64,000 nucleotides of DNA from Chloroflexota bacterium (GCA_021372725.1 JAJFTV010000033.1:1-64000), one strand, 5' to 3'; shown: positions 51,228 through 61,913, counted from the first letter of the stretch. Numbers and translations: made by a program. The notes: generated by a model from the sequence alone, not told the origin.

Positions 51228-51740
51228 TTATCGAGAGGGGACATTTTTACGTAACCCGATCTCTTCAGCATTGAAGGTAAATTGAACTTCTTCATATCCC
51301 AAAGGATAATCTTTACGCAAGGGGTGTCCCTGCCAGGATTCAGGCATCATGATCCGGCGTAAATCTGAATGGCCTTCAAAACGGATCCCCATCAAATCCC
51401 AAAGCTCCCGCTCATACCAGTTCGCGTTTTTGTAGACAACTTCAGCAGTCGGTATGGAAGGGTCATTGCCATCCAAAGGCATCCTGAGCAGCAGGCGAAG
51501 GTTTCTGCTGATGGAGTACAGCCGGTACAGGATATGAAAACGGGGTTTCTCCTGCGGCCAGTAATCTACCGCAGTGATATCCAACAGCATTTCAAACTGG
51601 AATTCGTTTTTTAGTACTGCCAAAGCCTCGATGTTATGTTCGGCAGACAGAAAAAGGGTAACCTCGTCACGGAAGTCCCTTCGTTCGGCATGAAACCGTT
51701 CCTGAATGGCTGCGCAGGCATTTTCCAAAAAATCTTCCAT
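51228..51740 (-). CDS. nuoC: NADH-quinone oxidoreductase subunit C
   Basis: The 30-kDa type structural subunit of the peripheral arm. The 170 residues carry FHILYRLYSISRNLRLLLR, PSIPTAEVVYKNANWYERE (19 shown), the signature DLMGIRFEGHSDLRRIMMPE and GHPLRKDYPLGYEEVQF. The ATG at 51740 is preceded by AAAGGA. It lies 45 bases after nuoB and 52 before nuoD. Confidence 0.96.
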   Translation of the reverse strand: MEDFLENACAAIQERFHAERRDFRDEVTLFLSAEHNIEALAVLKNEFQFEMLLDITAVDYWPQEKPRFHILYRLYSISRNLRLLLRMPLDGNDPSIPTAEVVYKNANWYERELWDLMGIRFEGHSDLRRIMMPESWQGHPLRKDYPLGYEEVQFTFNAEEIGLRKNVPSR

Positions 51741-51785
51741 TGTTAATCCTTTCAAAAAAAGGAGTGCAACCAGAAAATAAATTAA

Positions 51786-52268
51786 TCAGGACCATTCTTT
51801 CAAGCGTTCACGACTTACTTCATCATGAAGCGTGATAATCCCGTGGATCAAGGCTTCCGGCCGGGGTGGGCATCCTGCCACATAAACATCCACTGGAACG
51901 ATCTCATCCACGCCCTGAAGAATAGCGTAATTATTGAAAACTCCGCCGGTGGCTGCACAGTCGCCCATGGCAATCACCCATTTTGGATCCGGCATCTGAT
52001 CATAAAGTCGCCGCAGTACAGGGGCCATTTTATTGGCAACCCGACCCGCAACAATCATCAAATCTGCCTGACGCGGACTGGCCCGCATCAACTCCATTCC
52101 GAAGCGGCTCAGGTCAACCCGTGGTGCCTGAGCCATCATCATTTCAATTGCACAACAAGCCAGCCCAAACAGCATGGGCCACATCGATTTTGTTCGCGCC
52201 CAATTCACTGCGTCTTCAAGTGTTGTTGTAACAATACCGAAATTGTCTGCTTTTTGTTCTATTCCCAT
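51786..52268 (-). CDS. nuoB: NADH-quinone oxidoreductase subunit B
   Basis: Holds the terminal N2 [4Fe-4S] cluster that reduces quinone. In 160 residues the ligands are the tandem C38-C39, C104 and C133 ([29 protein letters not shown]). The start overlaps nuoA by ten bases. Confidence 0.97.
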   Translation of the reverse strand: MGIEQKADNFGIVTTTLEDAVNWARTKSMWPMLFGLACCAIEMMMAQAPRVDLSRFGMELMRASPRQADLMIVAGRVANKMAPVLRRLYDQMPDPKWVIAMGDCAATGGVFNNYAILQGVDEIVPVDVYVAGCPPRPEALIHGIITLHDEVSRERLKEWS

Positions 52269-52615
52269 TCCATTGCACCTTTCTTCCAGGCATACACAAA
52301 AGCGACTTCAAGGATGAATGCAAATACGAGCATGACAACGAAACCTTTCATCCCGGCCTCTCGGAAGGCTACTGCCCACGGTAAAAAGATGACCACTTCG
52401 ATATCAAACAAAATAAATAAAACCGCAACCAGGTAATACTTGACTGAAATCCGCCTTCGTCCTGGCCCAAAAGGAACAATACCGCTTTCATAGGGTTCTG
52501 ATTTTATTTTGGTTGGGCGGCGAGGCCCGAACACAACGCCCAAACCGACGGCAATGAATGCTATGGCTAATGCAACGATGAATAAAAGGAATAATGGAAG
52601 ATAATCATTGACCAT
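52259..52615 (-). CDS. nuoA: NADH-quinone oxidoreductase subunit A
   Basis: Small three-helix membrane subunit of complex I, 118 residues from ATG 52615. [20 protein letters not shown] is the conserved first loop, followed by [24 protein letters not shown] stands 7-10 bases before the ATG; a GTG three codons upstream overlaps this ribosome site and is unlikely. It leads the nuo operon behind a strong promoter. Confidence 0.95.
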   Translation of the reverse strand: MVNDYLPLFLLFIVALAIAFIAVGLGVVFGPRRPTKIKSEPYESGIVPFGPGRRRISVKYYLVAVLFILFDIEVVIFLPWAVAFREAGMKGFVVMLVFAFILEVAFVYAWKKGAMEWE

Positions 52616-52651
52616 AAAATTCACCCTCTTTATATTGGCCTAATACACTGA

Positions 52652-52681
52652 AATATATCATATTTTCCTGTCAGATGTCAA
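52652..52681 (-). promoter_or_regulatory. Sigma-70-type promoter of the nuo operon
   Basis: On the minus strand: a perfect -35 TTGACA (52676-52681), 18 bases, TATATT (52652-52657), followed by a leader of about 30 bases to nuoA. It lies in the 113-base gap after rpoD, so nuo need not depend on rpoD transcription. Confidence 0.75.
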
Positions 52682-52728
52682 TTCCCGCAAGAGGGTATTT
52701 AATATATTACGGTGATATTGGCAGGGGT

Positions 52729-54456
52729 TTATGGTAAATATTCCCGGAGATTACGGCTCTTGGATGGATGGCGAAGTTTTCGCAAGGCTTTGGCTTCTAT
52801 CTGGCGAATGCGCTCGCGGGTGACGTTAAAATACCGGCTGACTTCCTCCAGGGTGTGATCTTTCCCGTCGATCAACCCAAATCGCAGCTCCAGTACCTGC
52901 CTCTCTCTTTCTGAAAGTACAGCCAGAGCATGCTGAACCTGTTCCCGCAGCATTTCGCGTGCCGCTGCATCCATCGGCTCAAGCGCCTCTTCATCTTCAA
53001 TAAAATCCCCCAACTGGCTGCTGTCTTCATCTCCCACCGGACGTTCAAGAGAGACCGGCTCCTCCGCTGACTGCAAAATGCGCTGGACTTTTGCCGATGC
53101 CCAGCTCCACCGCCGTTGCAGTTCGGGATCAATCGGCAATTTTTCTTCCAATGCTCGCTTGATTCGTGTCACGTCCTCACTCGCCATCAGATCCGATTCT
53201 AGGGCCAGTTCGTCATGGGTGGGCTCACGTCCCAGCGTCTGGATCATGGAACGCTGTATCCTGAGTAGACGTGTAATTGCCTCGAATAAATGGACGGGGA
53301 TCCGAATGGTACGGGCTTGTTCGGCGATATAGCGGCTGATCGACTGGCGTATCCACCAGGTTGCATAGGTGCTGAACTTGAAGCCGCGCGTGGGGTCAAA
53401 TTTTGTCACCGCCCTTAACAGGCCCAGATTGCCTTCCTGGATCAGATCGAGAAAAGAAATCCCTCTTCCAAGATAACGCTTGGCAATGCTGACCACCAGG
53501 CGCAAATTCGCGCGGATGAGCGCCTGGTTTGCTTCTTCAGATCGCCAATCGATCGCTTTTACCTCTTCCTCCAATGAGGTTTCTTTGGCAAGCATCTCGT
53601 CCAGAAATTCCTGGCCTGGAATTTCATTCTTGCTCCGGAAGCAAGTTGATAACGTGGCCGCCGATTTTTGAGGAAGGGCATAAAAGCATAGATAAAGCGA
53701 AAAAGCCTGCCGGGCTACTTTATCCCAGTTTTCATTCTTGCCCCAATATCCATCCAGGCTCAGATAGCTGCGCAGATAAGATGGCTCGCTGGCATTCCAT
53801 TGCAGTTTGAGGTTTTGGGCTTCTGAAAGGATCAGTGAGAGATCCAACACCCGCGATTTGTCTATCTTTTCAATACTTTCATTAAAATTATTCCAATATG
53901 TCAGAATATTCTTGCCAATTTGCTGATACAACAGATGATACTTTTCCTCGCGTGATTCGTCGGGGGGCAGCTTGTTGAGGATATCGCAAACCATTTGCTC
54001 GGCTTCGATCCTTGCTGCCAGGCGGAATTCACTGTCTGCATCCAACAGGTTGATCTGCCCAATTTCCTTCAGGTAGAGGCGGACAGGATCTCCGGATAAT
54101 TCAAGTGCCAGGGTGGGATCCTCAAGAATTTCCAGCGGATCTTCCAACAGCTCGTTTTCATCAGAATCCGATTCAATATCCTTATCCTCATCGTTATCCG
54201 TGTCGGAATCTGTTTCTGTTTCGTTTCCTTTATTATCGGTCCAGCCGGTCAGGAGTACTTCTGTTCCTTCCAACTCTTCATCCGGAACAACCATATCGTC
54301 CATCTCCTTCGGTTCAAAATCAGTCAATGAAGAGTTTTCATTGTCTAACGATTCATTTTCCGGATCATGTCCATCCTGACGAGATTTTTTACCTTTTCCG
54401 GTTTTATTTTCCCCTGCCGGGAAGAGCTGGTGCTTACTGTTCTTTTTCTGCGCCAT
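52729..54456 (-). CDS. rpoD: RNA polymerase primary sigma factor (sigma-70/SigA)
   Basis: Directs RNA polymerase to housekeeping promoters. The 575 residues have a long acidic, low-complexity N-terminus (about 1-105, many Asp/Glu/Ser), region 1.2 from [17 protein letters not shown], regions 2.1-2.4 with [20 protein letters not shown] and [20 protein letters not shown], region 3 [16 protein letters not shown], and region 4 [20 protein letters not shown] with the helix-turn-helix [20 protein letters not shown]. It follows dnaG by 28 bases, the classical macromolecular-synthesis order. Confidence 0.96.
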   Translation of the reverse strand: MAQKKNSKHQLFPAGENKTGKGKKSRQDGHDPENESLDNENSSLTDFEPKEMDDMVVPDEELEGTEVLLTGWTDNKGNETETDSDTDNDEDKDIESDSDENELLEDPLEILEDPTLALELSGDPVRLYLKEIGQINLLDADSEFRLAARIEAEQMVCDILNKLPPDESREEKYHLLYQQIGKNILTYWNNFNESIEKIDKSRVLDLSLILSEAQNLKLQWNASEPSYLRSYLSLDGYWGKNENWDKVARQAFSLYLCFYALPQKSAATLSTCFRSKNEIPGQEFLDEMLAKETSLEEEVKAIDWRSEEANQALIRANLRLVVSIAKRYLGRGISFLDLIQEGNLGLLRAVTKFDPTRGFKFSTYATWWIRQSISRYIAEQARTIRIPVHLFEAITRLLRIQRSMIQTLGREPTHDELALESDLMASEDVTRIKRALEEKLPIDPELQRRWSWASAKVQRILQSAEEPVSLERPVGDEDSSQLGDFIEDEEALEPMDAAAREMLREQVQHALAVLSERERQVLELRFGLIDGKDHTLEEVSRYFNVTRERIRQIEAKALRKLRHPSKSRNLREYLP

Positions 54457-54484
54457 GTCATTAACTATATACTAAAGCTTTTAA

Positions 54485-56404
54485 TTAATCCAGTTGAACA
54501 GAGCGACTTAAAGCCAGGTCAATTCTTTCACGTGTCTTGTAGTAATTAAGGATCATCTCGTGATAAGCCGCCAGGCTGAGAAAATCATCAGGGGCAAGAT
54601 CCTGTTGAAATATGCCGAGCTGTTCAATACCCTGTTCAATCCTGACGTATCTTAAGCGAAGAACAATCCTGACCAACTCCTCCACAAGATGGTCGAAATC
54701 AGGTTCCACCTTTCCCAGAGGTTTTTCCAATTCACCGGTCAATGTCAGTAATGACACAGGCAAATTTTCGTGGATAAACTGGACCGGTTCCAGTTGATCC
54801 TGTTCCAGTGAGGTTTGTATCAATTGCATGATCACCTGATGATCTGTTTTTTCGAAATCCTGTATCGAAAAACTGGGCAGCGTTGCCTTTTGCAAGGTGC
54901 GATCCAGAGTATGAAGTGCTTCAGGCTGGCGGATCAATAATCTCAATGCACAGGTTTCAAGTTCTTCGGCAAGTTTTTCATTCGATCTGGATAACACCTG
55001 CGTCGAACGGCCGCTACCCTGGCTTTTTGATCGCCGGGCAGGGCGGGCGGGCGTCGGGGCAGCCGTCATCAGCGCCCGTTCATCTACGCGAAGCAGCCTT
55101 GCCAGCTTCTGGCGATACGCATCGCGCTCTACGGCACTTGGCACATCTTCAATCAGGGGAAGAACCTGTTCTGCAATTTCCCGTTTAACCTTGGGATCAT
55201 CCATGTTTTTCTGTGAAACCAGCATATTCATGACGTGTTCCACCACCGGTTTGGCATCGGCCAGAATCTTAATCCATTCCTGTGGATCCTCCATCACGAT
55301 CTCATCAGGGTCTTTACCTTCCGGCAGAGTAGTAATCCGCAGATCTGCTTCGAGCCGGGCTTCATATCGAATCAATCCCCGTGAATCAAAGATTCCCTCT
55401 GTACCGGGCACAAAATCAGCACTGTGATCCAGAGACTGGCGCGCCAGTTCCAGGCCACGCAGAGTCGCTTTTTGACCGGCGGCATCCGGGTCCAAGGCCA
55501 GAAATATCCGGCGGGTGTATTTTTTGAGTTGCTTGAACTGATATTCGTTCAAGGCAGTGCCCATCGGGGATACTGCATTGGAAAAACCCGCCTGATGCAG
55601 GCCAATGACATCCATGTACCCTTCTACTATCACCACCTGGTCTTCCTTGCGAATGGCTTTACGAGCCTTGTCCAGACCGTACAGCAGGCGGCTTTTATCA
55701 AACAGCACCGATTGAGGAGAGTTCAGATACTTTGGGTTATCATTTTCAGCAAGTGCCCGCGCCCCAAAACCGGCCACCTCTCCATTTGAATCGCGAATGG
55801 GAAACATGACCCGGTTTCGAAAGCGGTCAAAATAACCGGTTCCATCGCTGCGTTCGGAAAGCATACCCGCATCCAGCAGGTCATTCTGTTTATAACCTTT
55901 TTCCAGGAAATGCTTGTAGGTGGCCTCATAGGAAGAAGGGGCATAACCCAGGCCAAATTGGTTAATCGTATCATCTGTGAGCCCGCGGCGGGTCAAATAT
56001 GCCAACGCCTGCTGACCGGCCGGATTTTGCACCAGGTATTGATGGAAAAATATCACCACTTCCTCTAAAAGCTGATGAAGGCGGTCAAGATGCTGGTCAC
56101 GCTGCGCCACCTCAGGTGTCAGCGGTTCCAGCTCCACGCCGGCGCGCCGCGCAAGCTGCTTCAGCGCCTCCTGAAAATCCCAGCCCTCTTTACGCATGAC
56201 AAAGTTGAAGATATCGCCGCCCTCATTACAGCTAAAACAGCGCCAGGTGCCGGTTTCCGGAAAGACAACAAAGGCCGGGGTGCGGGTATTGCTATGAAAC
56301 GGGCAAAAACCGGTATAGTTTTTACCGGCACGCCGTAAAGTTACCGTTTCAGAAACGATATCGACGATATCCAGGCGTGATTTTATCTCATCTACTGCGG
56401 TCAT
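54485..56404 (-). CDS. dnaG: DNA primase
   Basis: Makes RNA primers at the replication fork. In 639 residues: the CHC2-type zinc finger C34, H37, C56, C59 (FCPFHSNTRTPAF, WRCFSCNEGGD), the catalytic RNA-polymerase domain with FGARAL, and the TOPRIM core VVIVEGYMDVIGLHQAGF followed by LDPDAAGQKA. The C-terminal 200 residues are helical and carry the DnaB-binding part, less conserved. It shares an operon with rpoD. The ATG has no strong ribosome site. Confidence 0.96.
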   Translation of the reverse strand: MTAVDEIKSRLDIVDIVSETVTLRRAGKNYTGFCPFHSNTRTPAFVVFPETGTWRCFSCNEGGDIFNFVMRKEGWDFQEALKQLARRAGVELEPLTPEVAQRDQHLDRLHQLLEEVVIFFHQYLVQNPAGQQALAYLTRRGLTDDTINQFGLGYAPSSYEATYKHFLEKGYKQNDLLDAGMLSERSDGTGYFDRFRNRVMFPIRDSNGEVAGFGARALAENDNPKYLNSPQSVLFDKSRLLYGLDKARKAIRKEDQVVIVEGYMDVIGLHQAGFSNAVSPMGTALNEYQFKQLKKYTRRIFLALDPDAAGQKATLRGLELARQSLDHSADFVPGTEGIFDSRGLIRYEARLEADLRITTLPEGKDPDEIVMEDPQEWIKILADAKPVVEHVMNMLVSQKNMDDPKVKREIAEQVLPLIEDVPSAVERDAYRQKLARLLRVDERALMTAAPTPARPARRSKSQGSGRSTQVLSRSNEKLAEELETCALRLLIRQPEALHTLDRTLQKATLPSFSIQDFEKTDHQVIMQLIQTSLEQDQLEPVQFIHENLPVSLLTLTGELEKPLGKVEPDFDHLVEELVRIVLRLRYVRIEQGIEQLGIFQQDLAPDDFLSLAAYHEMILNYYKTRERIDLALSRSVQLD

Positions 56405-56860
56405 TATTATTTGGCAAGTATCTTCGCCATCCTGTCTGAATTGTGTCGCTGTATTCCAACAATTTTACCCTTTTTTACCCGATCATGCATTCGGTCGCAT
56501 GACCCGGAAGGATCCGCCCAGGGACCCGTCTTCGCATCATTCTTTATTTGCACCGATACGACCATATACTGTTTCCGTATCGAGGTAATTGTGACACAGG
56601 CTCTTGGGCGGACGCTTCGCTGCGTTCAGCCTGACAACAGGGATAGTTACGCCAGGATGATCTCATCCGAACACCACGCCCACCTTGTTCCTGCATATCC
56701 AATTTCAAGTTTCTTTGGAGACAATCTCTAAGGGGGGTGAGGAGAAAGCAATTATGTGCTGATCCTTTTTTAACACCCGCATAGAGTAATTGGCATTACA
56801 ATATTATGAGATCAGTTACCTGCATTCTTTATAAGGAGCATTCTTTTTGAGGAGTATTCC
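56405..56860. other. Divergent intergenic region with one dispersed repeat
   Basis: This spacer separates dnaG (-) and the lipoprotein gene (+). It contains a repeat copy at 56606-56637 and a seven-base-pair dyad CGATACG...CGTATCG near 56553-56583. Promoters for both genes should be here; on the minus strand a TAAAAT at about 56462 is possible, but no clear -35/-10 pair stands out on either strand. No gene is evident. Confidence 0.5.
56606..56637. repeat. Dispersed intergenic repeat, third copy
   Basis: Reads GGGCGGACGCTTCGC then TGCGTTCAGCCTGACAA. It matches the copies at 6262-6340 and 61584-61691 in either orientation. Confidence 0.65.
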
Positions 56861-58315
56861 ATGAAATGGTTGAGGGGCATTTCATTTCTGGCAGTTATTG
56901 CCATGTTGTTTACGGCGTGCAATTCATTCAGGCCTGTCTATCCTGCCACCTATACTCCTCCGGCTCCTTCGCAGACCCATCCTGCCATAACGCTGCGACC
57001 CACCAACACGCCTACTCCAAAACCAGCCCTTATCACACCAACGCCGCGTACATCGGCACTTTCTATCGTTTGGGTGATTAATTCTGCCGATCAAACCATC
57101 ATTGGCATCGATCCATATTCAAAACAAATTGTGGATACCATCCAGATTGACGGAATTCCCAGGGACATCGTCACAGGAGAAGGCGGAATTTGGGTTGTTG
57201 TAAGTATCGACGCCGAACACAGTAATCTGCTGAGAATCGATCCCTATTCACGGCTTGCCAGTTCACATATCCCTACCATGAATGGGGAAGCCACAATTGT
57301 CACCGCCGGTGAAGGGTTTATTTGGCTGAGTGTTGCCAAAGATTATGCGTTCAACCAGGCGGCAGGCGGTGGAGTGGAATATTCACGCAATGGAGCTGTC
57401 ATGCAGATTGATCCCAACCCCAGCAAAATCGCCGAAACTTTTGGAATTACAGCAGCCGCAGCGGATTTGTTCCCGGAAGAGGATACCCTTTGGGTTCTGG
57501 CAAATCGAAACACGTACTCGGTCATCAATAAAGTGGACCTGAAAAAACAGTCGGTGACCACACTTCCGGAGGCAAGTCTGGCCTCCACCGAAACACAACG
57601 GTTTGCCCATTTTACAAAGCTGGGTTCCTGGCTGTGGATGACACCACAGGAAATCGATTCCCATTACATCTACCAGGTCAGCAGCTCAACCGGATTGATC
57701 CATGACAAGATACGGGTGGGAAACAAACTGCTGGATTCCGCGGTTCAAATCACCCAGGACGGTACATTTTTATGGGCAGCCCTGCGCAGCGGAAAGGTTG
57801 TGAAAATGAATCCTGCATCGCTTGAAGTGGTCAAGGTCATCGAAACTGAAGCAACAGGTTTCACGGATCTCTTCTTTTCCTCCGGTTTTCTTTGGGCAAT
57901 TGATGAAGAAGAAGCACGAGTATTTCAAATTGATGCGGAAAAAGGTGAACTTGTCTCCTCTTATTCAACCGGTAGTGTGCCGCCGCCCCGTCCAACACCC
58001 ACAATTACTGAAACACCCAACCCGGATCTGATTTGGGCCTTGTGTAATGAGGCATTTACGACCCAACTGCAAATCGGTGAGCGGGCAGTGGTCAATACTG
58101 ACCCGCCCATCCCCAACCGGATCCGTAAGGAGGCGGGGGGAGATAATGCAATATTGGGCTATATCGAGCCCGGCGAGGTGGTCAAGATACTGGACGGGCC
58201 AATTTGTTTGAGCAAATGGGTTTGGTGGCAAGTCAGCAGCCTGTCCACCGGATTAACCGGTTGGACCTCCGAAGGCGACGGCGTGGATTACTGGCTCCTT
58301 CCCTACGATCGATAA
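56861..58315 (+). CDS. Lipoprotein with beta-propeller and C-terminal SH3-like domain
   Basis: The 484-residue protein begins with a lipoprotein signal ending LFTAC (Cys20). A Pro/Thr-rich spacer (about 26-65) precedes repeated strands such as LSIVWVINSADQTIIGIDPY, GGIWVVVS, GFIWLSVA, DTLWVLAN, SWLWMTPQ, TFLWAALR and GFLWAIDE: a W-based propeller of the NHL/Vgb or PQQ-like type with six or seven blades (about 66-370). After a second Pro-rich linker, residues 390-484 look like an SH3b domain (NRIRKEAGGDNAILGYIEPG, written to 20; WWQVSSLSTGLTGWTSEG). GAGGAG precedes the ATG. It likely acts on the outer face of the membrane; the ligand is unknown. Confidence 0.82.
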   Translation: MKWLRGISFLAVIAMLFTACNSFRPVYPATYTPPAPSQTHPAITLRPTNTPTPKPALITPTPRTSALSIVWVINSADQTIIGIDPYSKQIVDTIQIDGIPRDIVTGEGGIWVVVSIDAEHSNLLRIDPYSRLASSHIPTMNGEATIVTAGEGFIWLSVAKDYAFNQAAGGGVEYSRNGAVMQIDPNPSKIAETFGITAAAADLFPEEDTLWVLANRNTYSVINKVDLKKQSVTTLPEASLASTETQRFAHFTKLGSWLWMTPQEIDSHYIYQVSSSTGLIHDKIRVGNKLLDSAVQITQDGTFLWAALRSGKVVKMNPASLEVVKVIETEATGFTDLFFSSGFLWAIDEEEARVFQIDAEKGELVSSYSTGSVPPPRPTPTITETPNPDLIWALCNEAFTTQLQIGERAVVNTDPPIPNRIRKEAGGDNAILGYIEPGEVVKILDGPICLSKWVWWQVSSLSTGLTGWTSEGDGVDYWLLPYDR

Positions 58316-58333
58316 CGTTCGAATGCACAGGCA

Positions 58334-58354
58334 GGGCGAGGGCAAGTCTCGCCC
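58334..58354. terminator. Hairpin between convergent lipoprotein and glyS genes
   Basis: GGGCGAG (58334-58340), a seven-base loop and CTCGCCC (58348-58354). No U-run follows, so it could be a weak bidirectional terminator or a worn repeat. It lies in the 55-base gap between two convergent genes. Confidence 0.45.
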
Positions 58355-58370
58355 TTACATTCCACACGTA

Positions 58371-61300
58371 CTAAAACCCTTCCAGATACGAAAGATCTGC
58401 GGCGGTTGCGCTGAGTTTTACCAGCCGCTGCAGCAAGCCAAGACGGTTTCTGCGTTCCATTTCCTGATCCGACATCACCATTACTTCGTTGAAGAAGCGG
58501 TTAATCGCCGGGATGACCGGTAAAAAGGCATTCAGAAAATCATCCACCGAACCGGGCTGTCTTGCCAGGGTCTCAGCTTGCAGCAAGGCAGCATATAAAT
58601 CCTTTTCGGCCGGTAGCGAGAGCTCTTCAGGCTGAACCGAAAATACTTCCTGCTTATCCCGTGTAATTCTGACACAGCGGGAAAATGCCGGTAAAATCTC
58701 ACGCCAGTCCGCCCGGTGAGTCCACTCAGATAACTGCTTTACCGCTTCCAGGGTGGAATACGGGTTATGGCTTTGCACTGCCAGAACGGCATCCACCACG
58801 TCGTAAGGATAGCCTCTTTCCAGAAATTCGTTCCGCATCCGGCCTGTGATGAAAGCCAGACAGTCATTCAGCACCTCAGGAGAACATGGAATGGGCAGTT
58901 TTTCTGCTGCAATCTTCAGCACCTGACGCAAATCAATTTCCTGCTTCCAACCGGTTAGCAGTTGGATCACGCCCAACGCCATCCGCCGCTGTGCAAAGGG
59001 ATCTTTGGTACCGGTGGGAGCCATTCCGGCTGCGAATAATCCGATCAACGAGTCCAGCCGGTCGGCAAGGCCAAGGACAAACCCGACGCGGGTTGTGGGA
59101 AGGACATCCCCTGCAAAGGCAGGCAAATAATGCTCGTAAATGGCTTCAGCCGTCAGCGGATCTTCGCCGGATTGTTGAGCATAATATCGGCCCATAATGC
59201 CTTGCAGGGAGGTCATTTCAACCACCATGTGGGTCACCAGATCAGCTTTGGCCAGCCGGGCGGCGCGCAGAAGGTGCTCCAACTCATCCCCCGTTATTCC
59301 GGCTTGGGAACCAAGCTGTTTCGCCAATTCGGTCACCCGGTGAGTTTTATCCAGCATGGATCCGAGATCCTTTTGGAAAACCAGGGTATCCAGTTTGGGC
59401 AGAAAACCTTCGAGCGGCTGTTTACGATCCTCGTGGATGAAAAACGCAGCGTCCGCAAAGCGGGCTTTGATGACCAGCTCATTGCCATCCACAATGGTTT
59501 CAGCAAATTCGCGCCCGCCGTTCCGGACCAAAATGAAATAAGGCAACAGGTTTCCGCTCCGCATACTGTGAACAGGAAAATAACGCTGATACTTTTTCAT
59601 GACAGAAATCAACACCGCTTCAGGCAGCTTGAGATGCTCCTCTTCAAACCGGCCCGCCAGGGCGGTGGGGGCTTCCACCAAATAATTGACTTCGTCGAGC
59701 AGATGTTCATCGATATCAGGACTGCCATGGACCGCTTCGATCACGTCGCAAACCTGTTTTCGGATGACCTCGCGCCTTTGAACAGGATCGAGGATGATGC
59801 CCTGGGCAGCCAGTTTGGCAAAGTAATCGGCGATGCTGCCCACTTCGAATTCTTCGGGGATATGAAAACGCAGCCCGCGCGTCCGGCGGCCTGAATCGAG
59901 CCCGGCATACTGGAATGGAATGATCTCGCCGTCAAACAAGGCCAACAGCCAGCGGATGGGACGCGAGAAACTGAGATCGGCTGAATTCCAGCGCATCCCG
60001 CGTTCAAAATGGATGGATGCGATCAGGCGGGGAAGCGCCTCGGAAAGCACATCCGGGGTGCTGCGTCCCTTTTCCAGAACGGTTGCAGCCACATATTTTC
60101 CGCCGTCCATTTCGACAACTTCGAGCGCTTCCACTGCCACGCCTTTGCCACGCGCGAACCCAATGGCAGCCTGGGTGGGTTTCCCATCGGCATCGAACGC
60201 CCGGCCGGCCGGCGGCCCCTTATGAATGCGTGTGCTGTCTTCTTGTCGACTGGTCAAATCTTTCACATAAATTGCCAATCTGCGAGGCGTGCCCAGAACC
60301 TGAAAGCTTGAAAACGACAGGCGGGTTTCCTCCAGCATTTTGGTCGTCAATTCTTTCATTTGACTCAAGGCTGATTCCTGGTCCCCAGCCGGCAGCTCCT
60401 CGGTTCCAATTTCAAACAGAAAATCAGCCTGATCAGGGAGAACGGCTGTGTTGAGCGCTGCAACGGCGGGTTCAGGTTTTTTCCATGCATCCTTTAAATG
60501 GCTGGCTGGATTTTCCTCTCGCAGCCAGGGAAATTCTAATTTCTGACGCTGTTCGTAATAAGTTTCGGCCACGCGGCGGGAAATATCACGCATTCTCCTG
60601 AAAAGATCCTGACGCTCCGTCACACCCACAGCGCCACGGGTGTCCAGAATATTGAAGGTATGCGAGCATTGCAGAACATAATCATGGGCAGGCAGCACCA
60701 GGCCGTTATCCAGAGCCAGAAGTGCTTCCTTTTCATAGAGGTCAAACAGATTTCGCAGGCGATTAACATCGGCAACTTCAAAAAAATATTTGCTGTATTC
60801 CTGTTCTGAAACCTGGTTCACATCCCCATAAGTTCGTTCGGGCGACCATTGGATGCGTGTAAAATGGCGCACCCGTTGCAGAGGCATGGCAATCCGCTCA
60901 AGCCCGTACGTGATCTCAACGGAGACCGGGTTCATGGGCATTCCACCTGCCTGCTGAAAATAGGTGAACTGCGTGATTTCCTGCCCATCCAGCCAGACTT
61001 CCCAGCCCAGTCCCCAGGCACCCAGCGCAGGTGACTCCCAGTTATCTTCCACGAAACGAATATCATGCTGGTGGGGATCGATGCCCAATGCCATCAGGGA
61101 ACGCAGATACAGTTCCTGCGGGTTTCCTGGATCAGGTTTCATAATCACCTGGAATTGATAGTGCTGCTGCAACCGGTATGGATTTTCACCATAACGGGCG
61201 TCATCCGGCCGGATGGATGGCTCCACGTAGGCGACATTCCAGGGCTCCGGCCCCAAAACCCGCAGTACTGTGGCGGGATTATTGGTTCCCGCTCCCACCT

Positions 61301-61394
61301 GGGTATGGTAAGGTTGCCAGATCAGACAGCCTTGTTCATGCCAGAAATTCTGCAGGTTGAGAATGATCGTTTGGAAATCGTTTGTGGATGCCAT
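58371..61394 (-). CDS. glyS: Glycyl-tRNA synthetase, alpha and beta chains fused
   Basis: Charges tRNA-Gly. Most bacteria with this enzyme type have separate alpha (about 300) and beta (about 690) chains; here both are in one 1007-residue protein. The alpha catalytic part (1 to about 300) shows [20 protein letters not shown] and [20 protein letters not shown], and [12 protein letters not shown] linker of about 20 residues leads to the beta part beginning [13 protein letters not shown] (about 325), with the HD-like and anticodon-binding modules further on. Natural fusions are known in a few lineages such as Chlamydia. ATG 61394 is preceded by GAGGGTTTT; an in-frame upstream extension is not conserved. 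Confidence 0.95.
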   Translation of the reverse strand: MASTNDFQTIILNLQNFWHEQGCLIWQPYHTQVGAGTNNPATVLRVLGPEPWNVAYVEPSIRPDDARYGENPYRLQQHYQFQVIMKPDPGNPQELYLRSLMALGIDPHQHDIRFVEDNWESPALGAWGLGWEVWLDGQEITQFTYFQQAGGMPMNPVSVEITYGLERIAMPLQRVRHFTRIQWSPERTYGDVNQVSEQEYSKYFFEVADVNRLRNLFDLYEKEALLALDNGLVLPAHDYVLQCSHTFNILDTRGAVGVTERQDLFRRMRDISRRVAETYYEQRQKLEFPWLREENPASHLKDAWKKPEPAVAALNTAVLPDQADFLFEIGTEELPAGDQESALSQMKELTTKMLEETRLSFSSFQVLGTPRRLAIYVKDLTSRQEDSTRIHKGPPAGRAFDADGKPTQAAIGFARGKGVAVEALEVVEMDGGKYVAATVLEKGRSTPDVLSEALPRLIASIHFERGMRWNSADLSFSRPIRWLLALFDGEIIPFQYAGLDSGRRTRGLRFHIPEEFEVGSIADYFAKLAAQGIILDPVQRREVIRKQVCDVIEAVHGSPDIDEHLLDEVNYLVEAPTALAGRFEEEHLKLPEAVLISVMKKYQRYFPVHSMRSGNLLPYFILVRNGGREFAETIVDGNELVIKARFADAAFFIHEDRKQPLEGFLPKLDTLVFQKDLGSMLDKTHRVTELAKQLGSQAGITGDELEHLLRAARLAKADLVTHMVVEMTSLQGIMGRYYAQQSGEDPLTAEAIYEHYLPAFAGDVLPTTRVGFVLGLADRLDSLIGLFAAGMAPTGTKDPFAQRRMALGVIQLLTGWKQEIDLRQVLKIAAEKLPIPCSPEVLNDCLAFITGRMRNEFLERGYPYDVVDAVLAVQSHNPYSTLEAVKQLSEWTHRADWREILPAFSRCVRITRDKQEVFSVQPEELSLPAEKDLYAALLQAETLARQPGSVDDFLNAFLPVIPAINRFFNEVMVMSDQEMERRNRLGLLQRLVKLSATAADLSYLEGF

Positions 61395-61430
61395 AAAACC
61401 CTCTGTATGATTTGAAATAACTGGCTTCAA

Positions 61431-61459
61431 ATTATACCCTCTCAAAGAGTTTATGAAAA
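61431..61459 (-). promoter_or_regulatory. Promoter of glyS
   Basis: On the minus strand: TTTTCA (61454-61459), 17 bases, perfect TATAAT (61431-61436), 37 bases before the glyS ATG. The -35 is moderate. Confidence 0.6.
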
Positions 61460-61583
61460 TTTTCAATCCAAAGTCACTTTGCCACACCACCGCTTGGTTT
61501 TTTAGGCTGATTTGATAGTCTGCATGGGGAGAAAAATCAGTAACTTTCTTACATCATTACAGGGATGAAGAAAACCATCCGAA

Positions 61584-61691
61584 ATTGTCATTTTGAGCGC
61601 AGCGAAAAATCCGCCCAAGGCTAATTTTCCAAATCAAACCAATTAATCACCGGCACACGGGCGGATGCTTCGCTATCGCTCAGCATGACAA
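61584..61691. repeat. Two copies of the dispersed repeat, convergent
   Basis: Copy four (61584-61617) starts ATTGTCATTTTGAGCGCAGC and ends ATCCGCCCA. Copy five (61658-61691) starts CGGGCGGATGCTTCGCTATC and ends CATGACAA. They are inverted to each other, so their transcripts could fold into a long hairpin. Confidence 0.7.
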
Positions 61692-61913
61692 AGAAGGAGT
61701 GCTGTATCAAAAGCGGAGGCTGCTCATTTTAATCATCCCATTGGTGATCCATCCTCATACAAAAATGTGGAATCCCCTATTTCTACGCCTAACCCCGTTC
61801 CCAGCTCGGGAAAGGAGCAAAAATACTTTTCTATGGGGTTTTTGGGCCGCATCTTTTCAACAGCCTAAAGTTTGAATTTAACTTTTGCGACAGCTCTAAA
61901 AAGAGGAAATCAC

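Larger units (their letters stand above)
61395..61913. other. Intergenic region between recO and glyS with two repeats
   Basis: About 520 bases. The left end holds the glyS promoter. Two repeat copies lie at 61584-61617 and 61658-61691, here convergent. Pieces such as CCCCGTTCCC and GGGAAAGGAG near 61795-61816 resemble worn palindromes also seen near 18040 and 11218. No gene or tRNA is evident. Confidence 0.5.
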
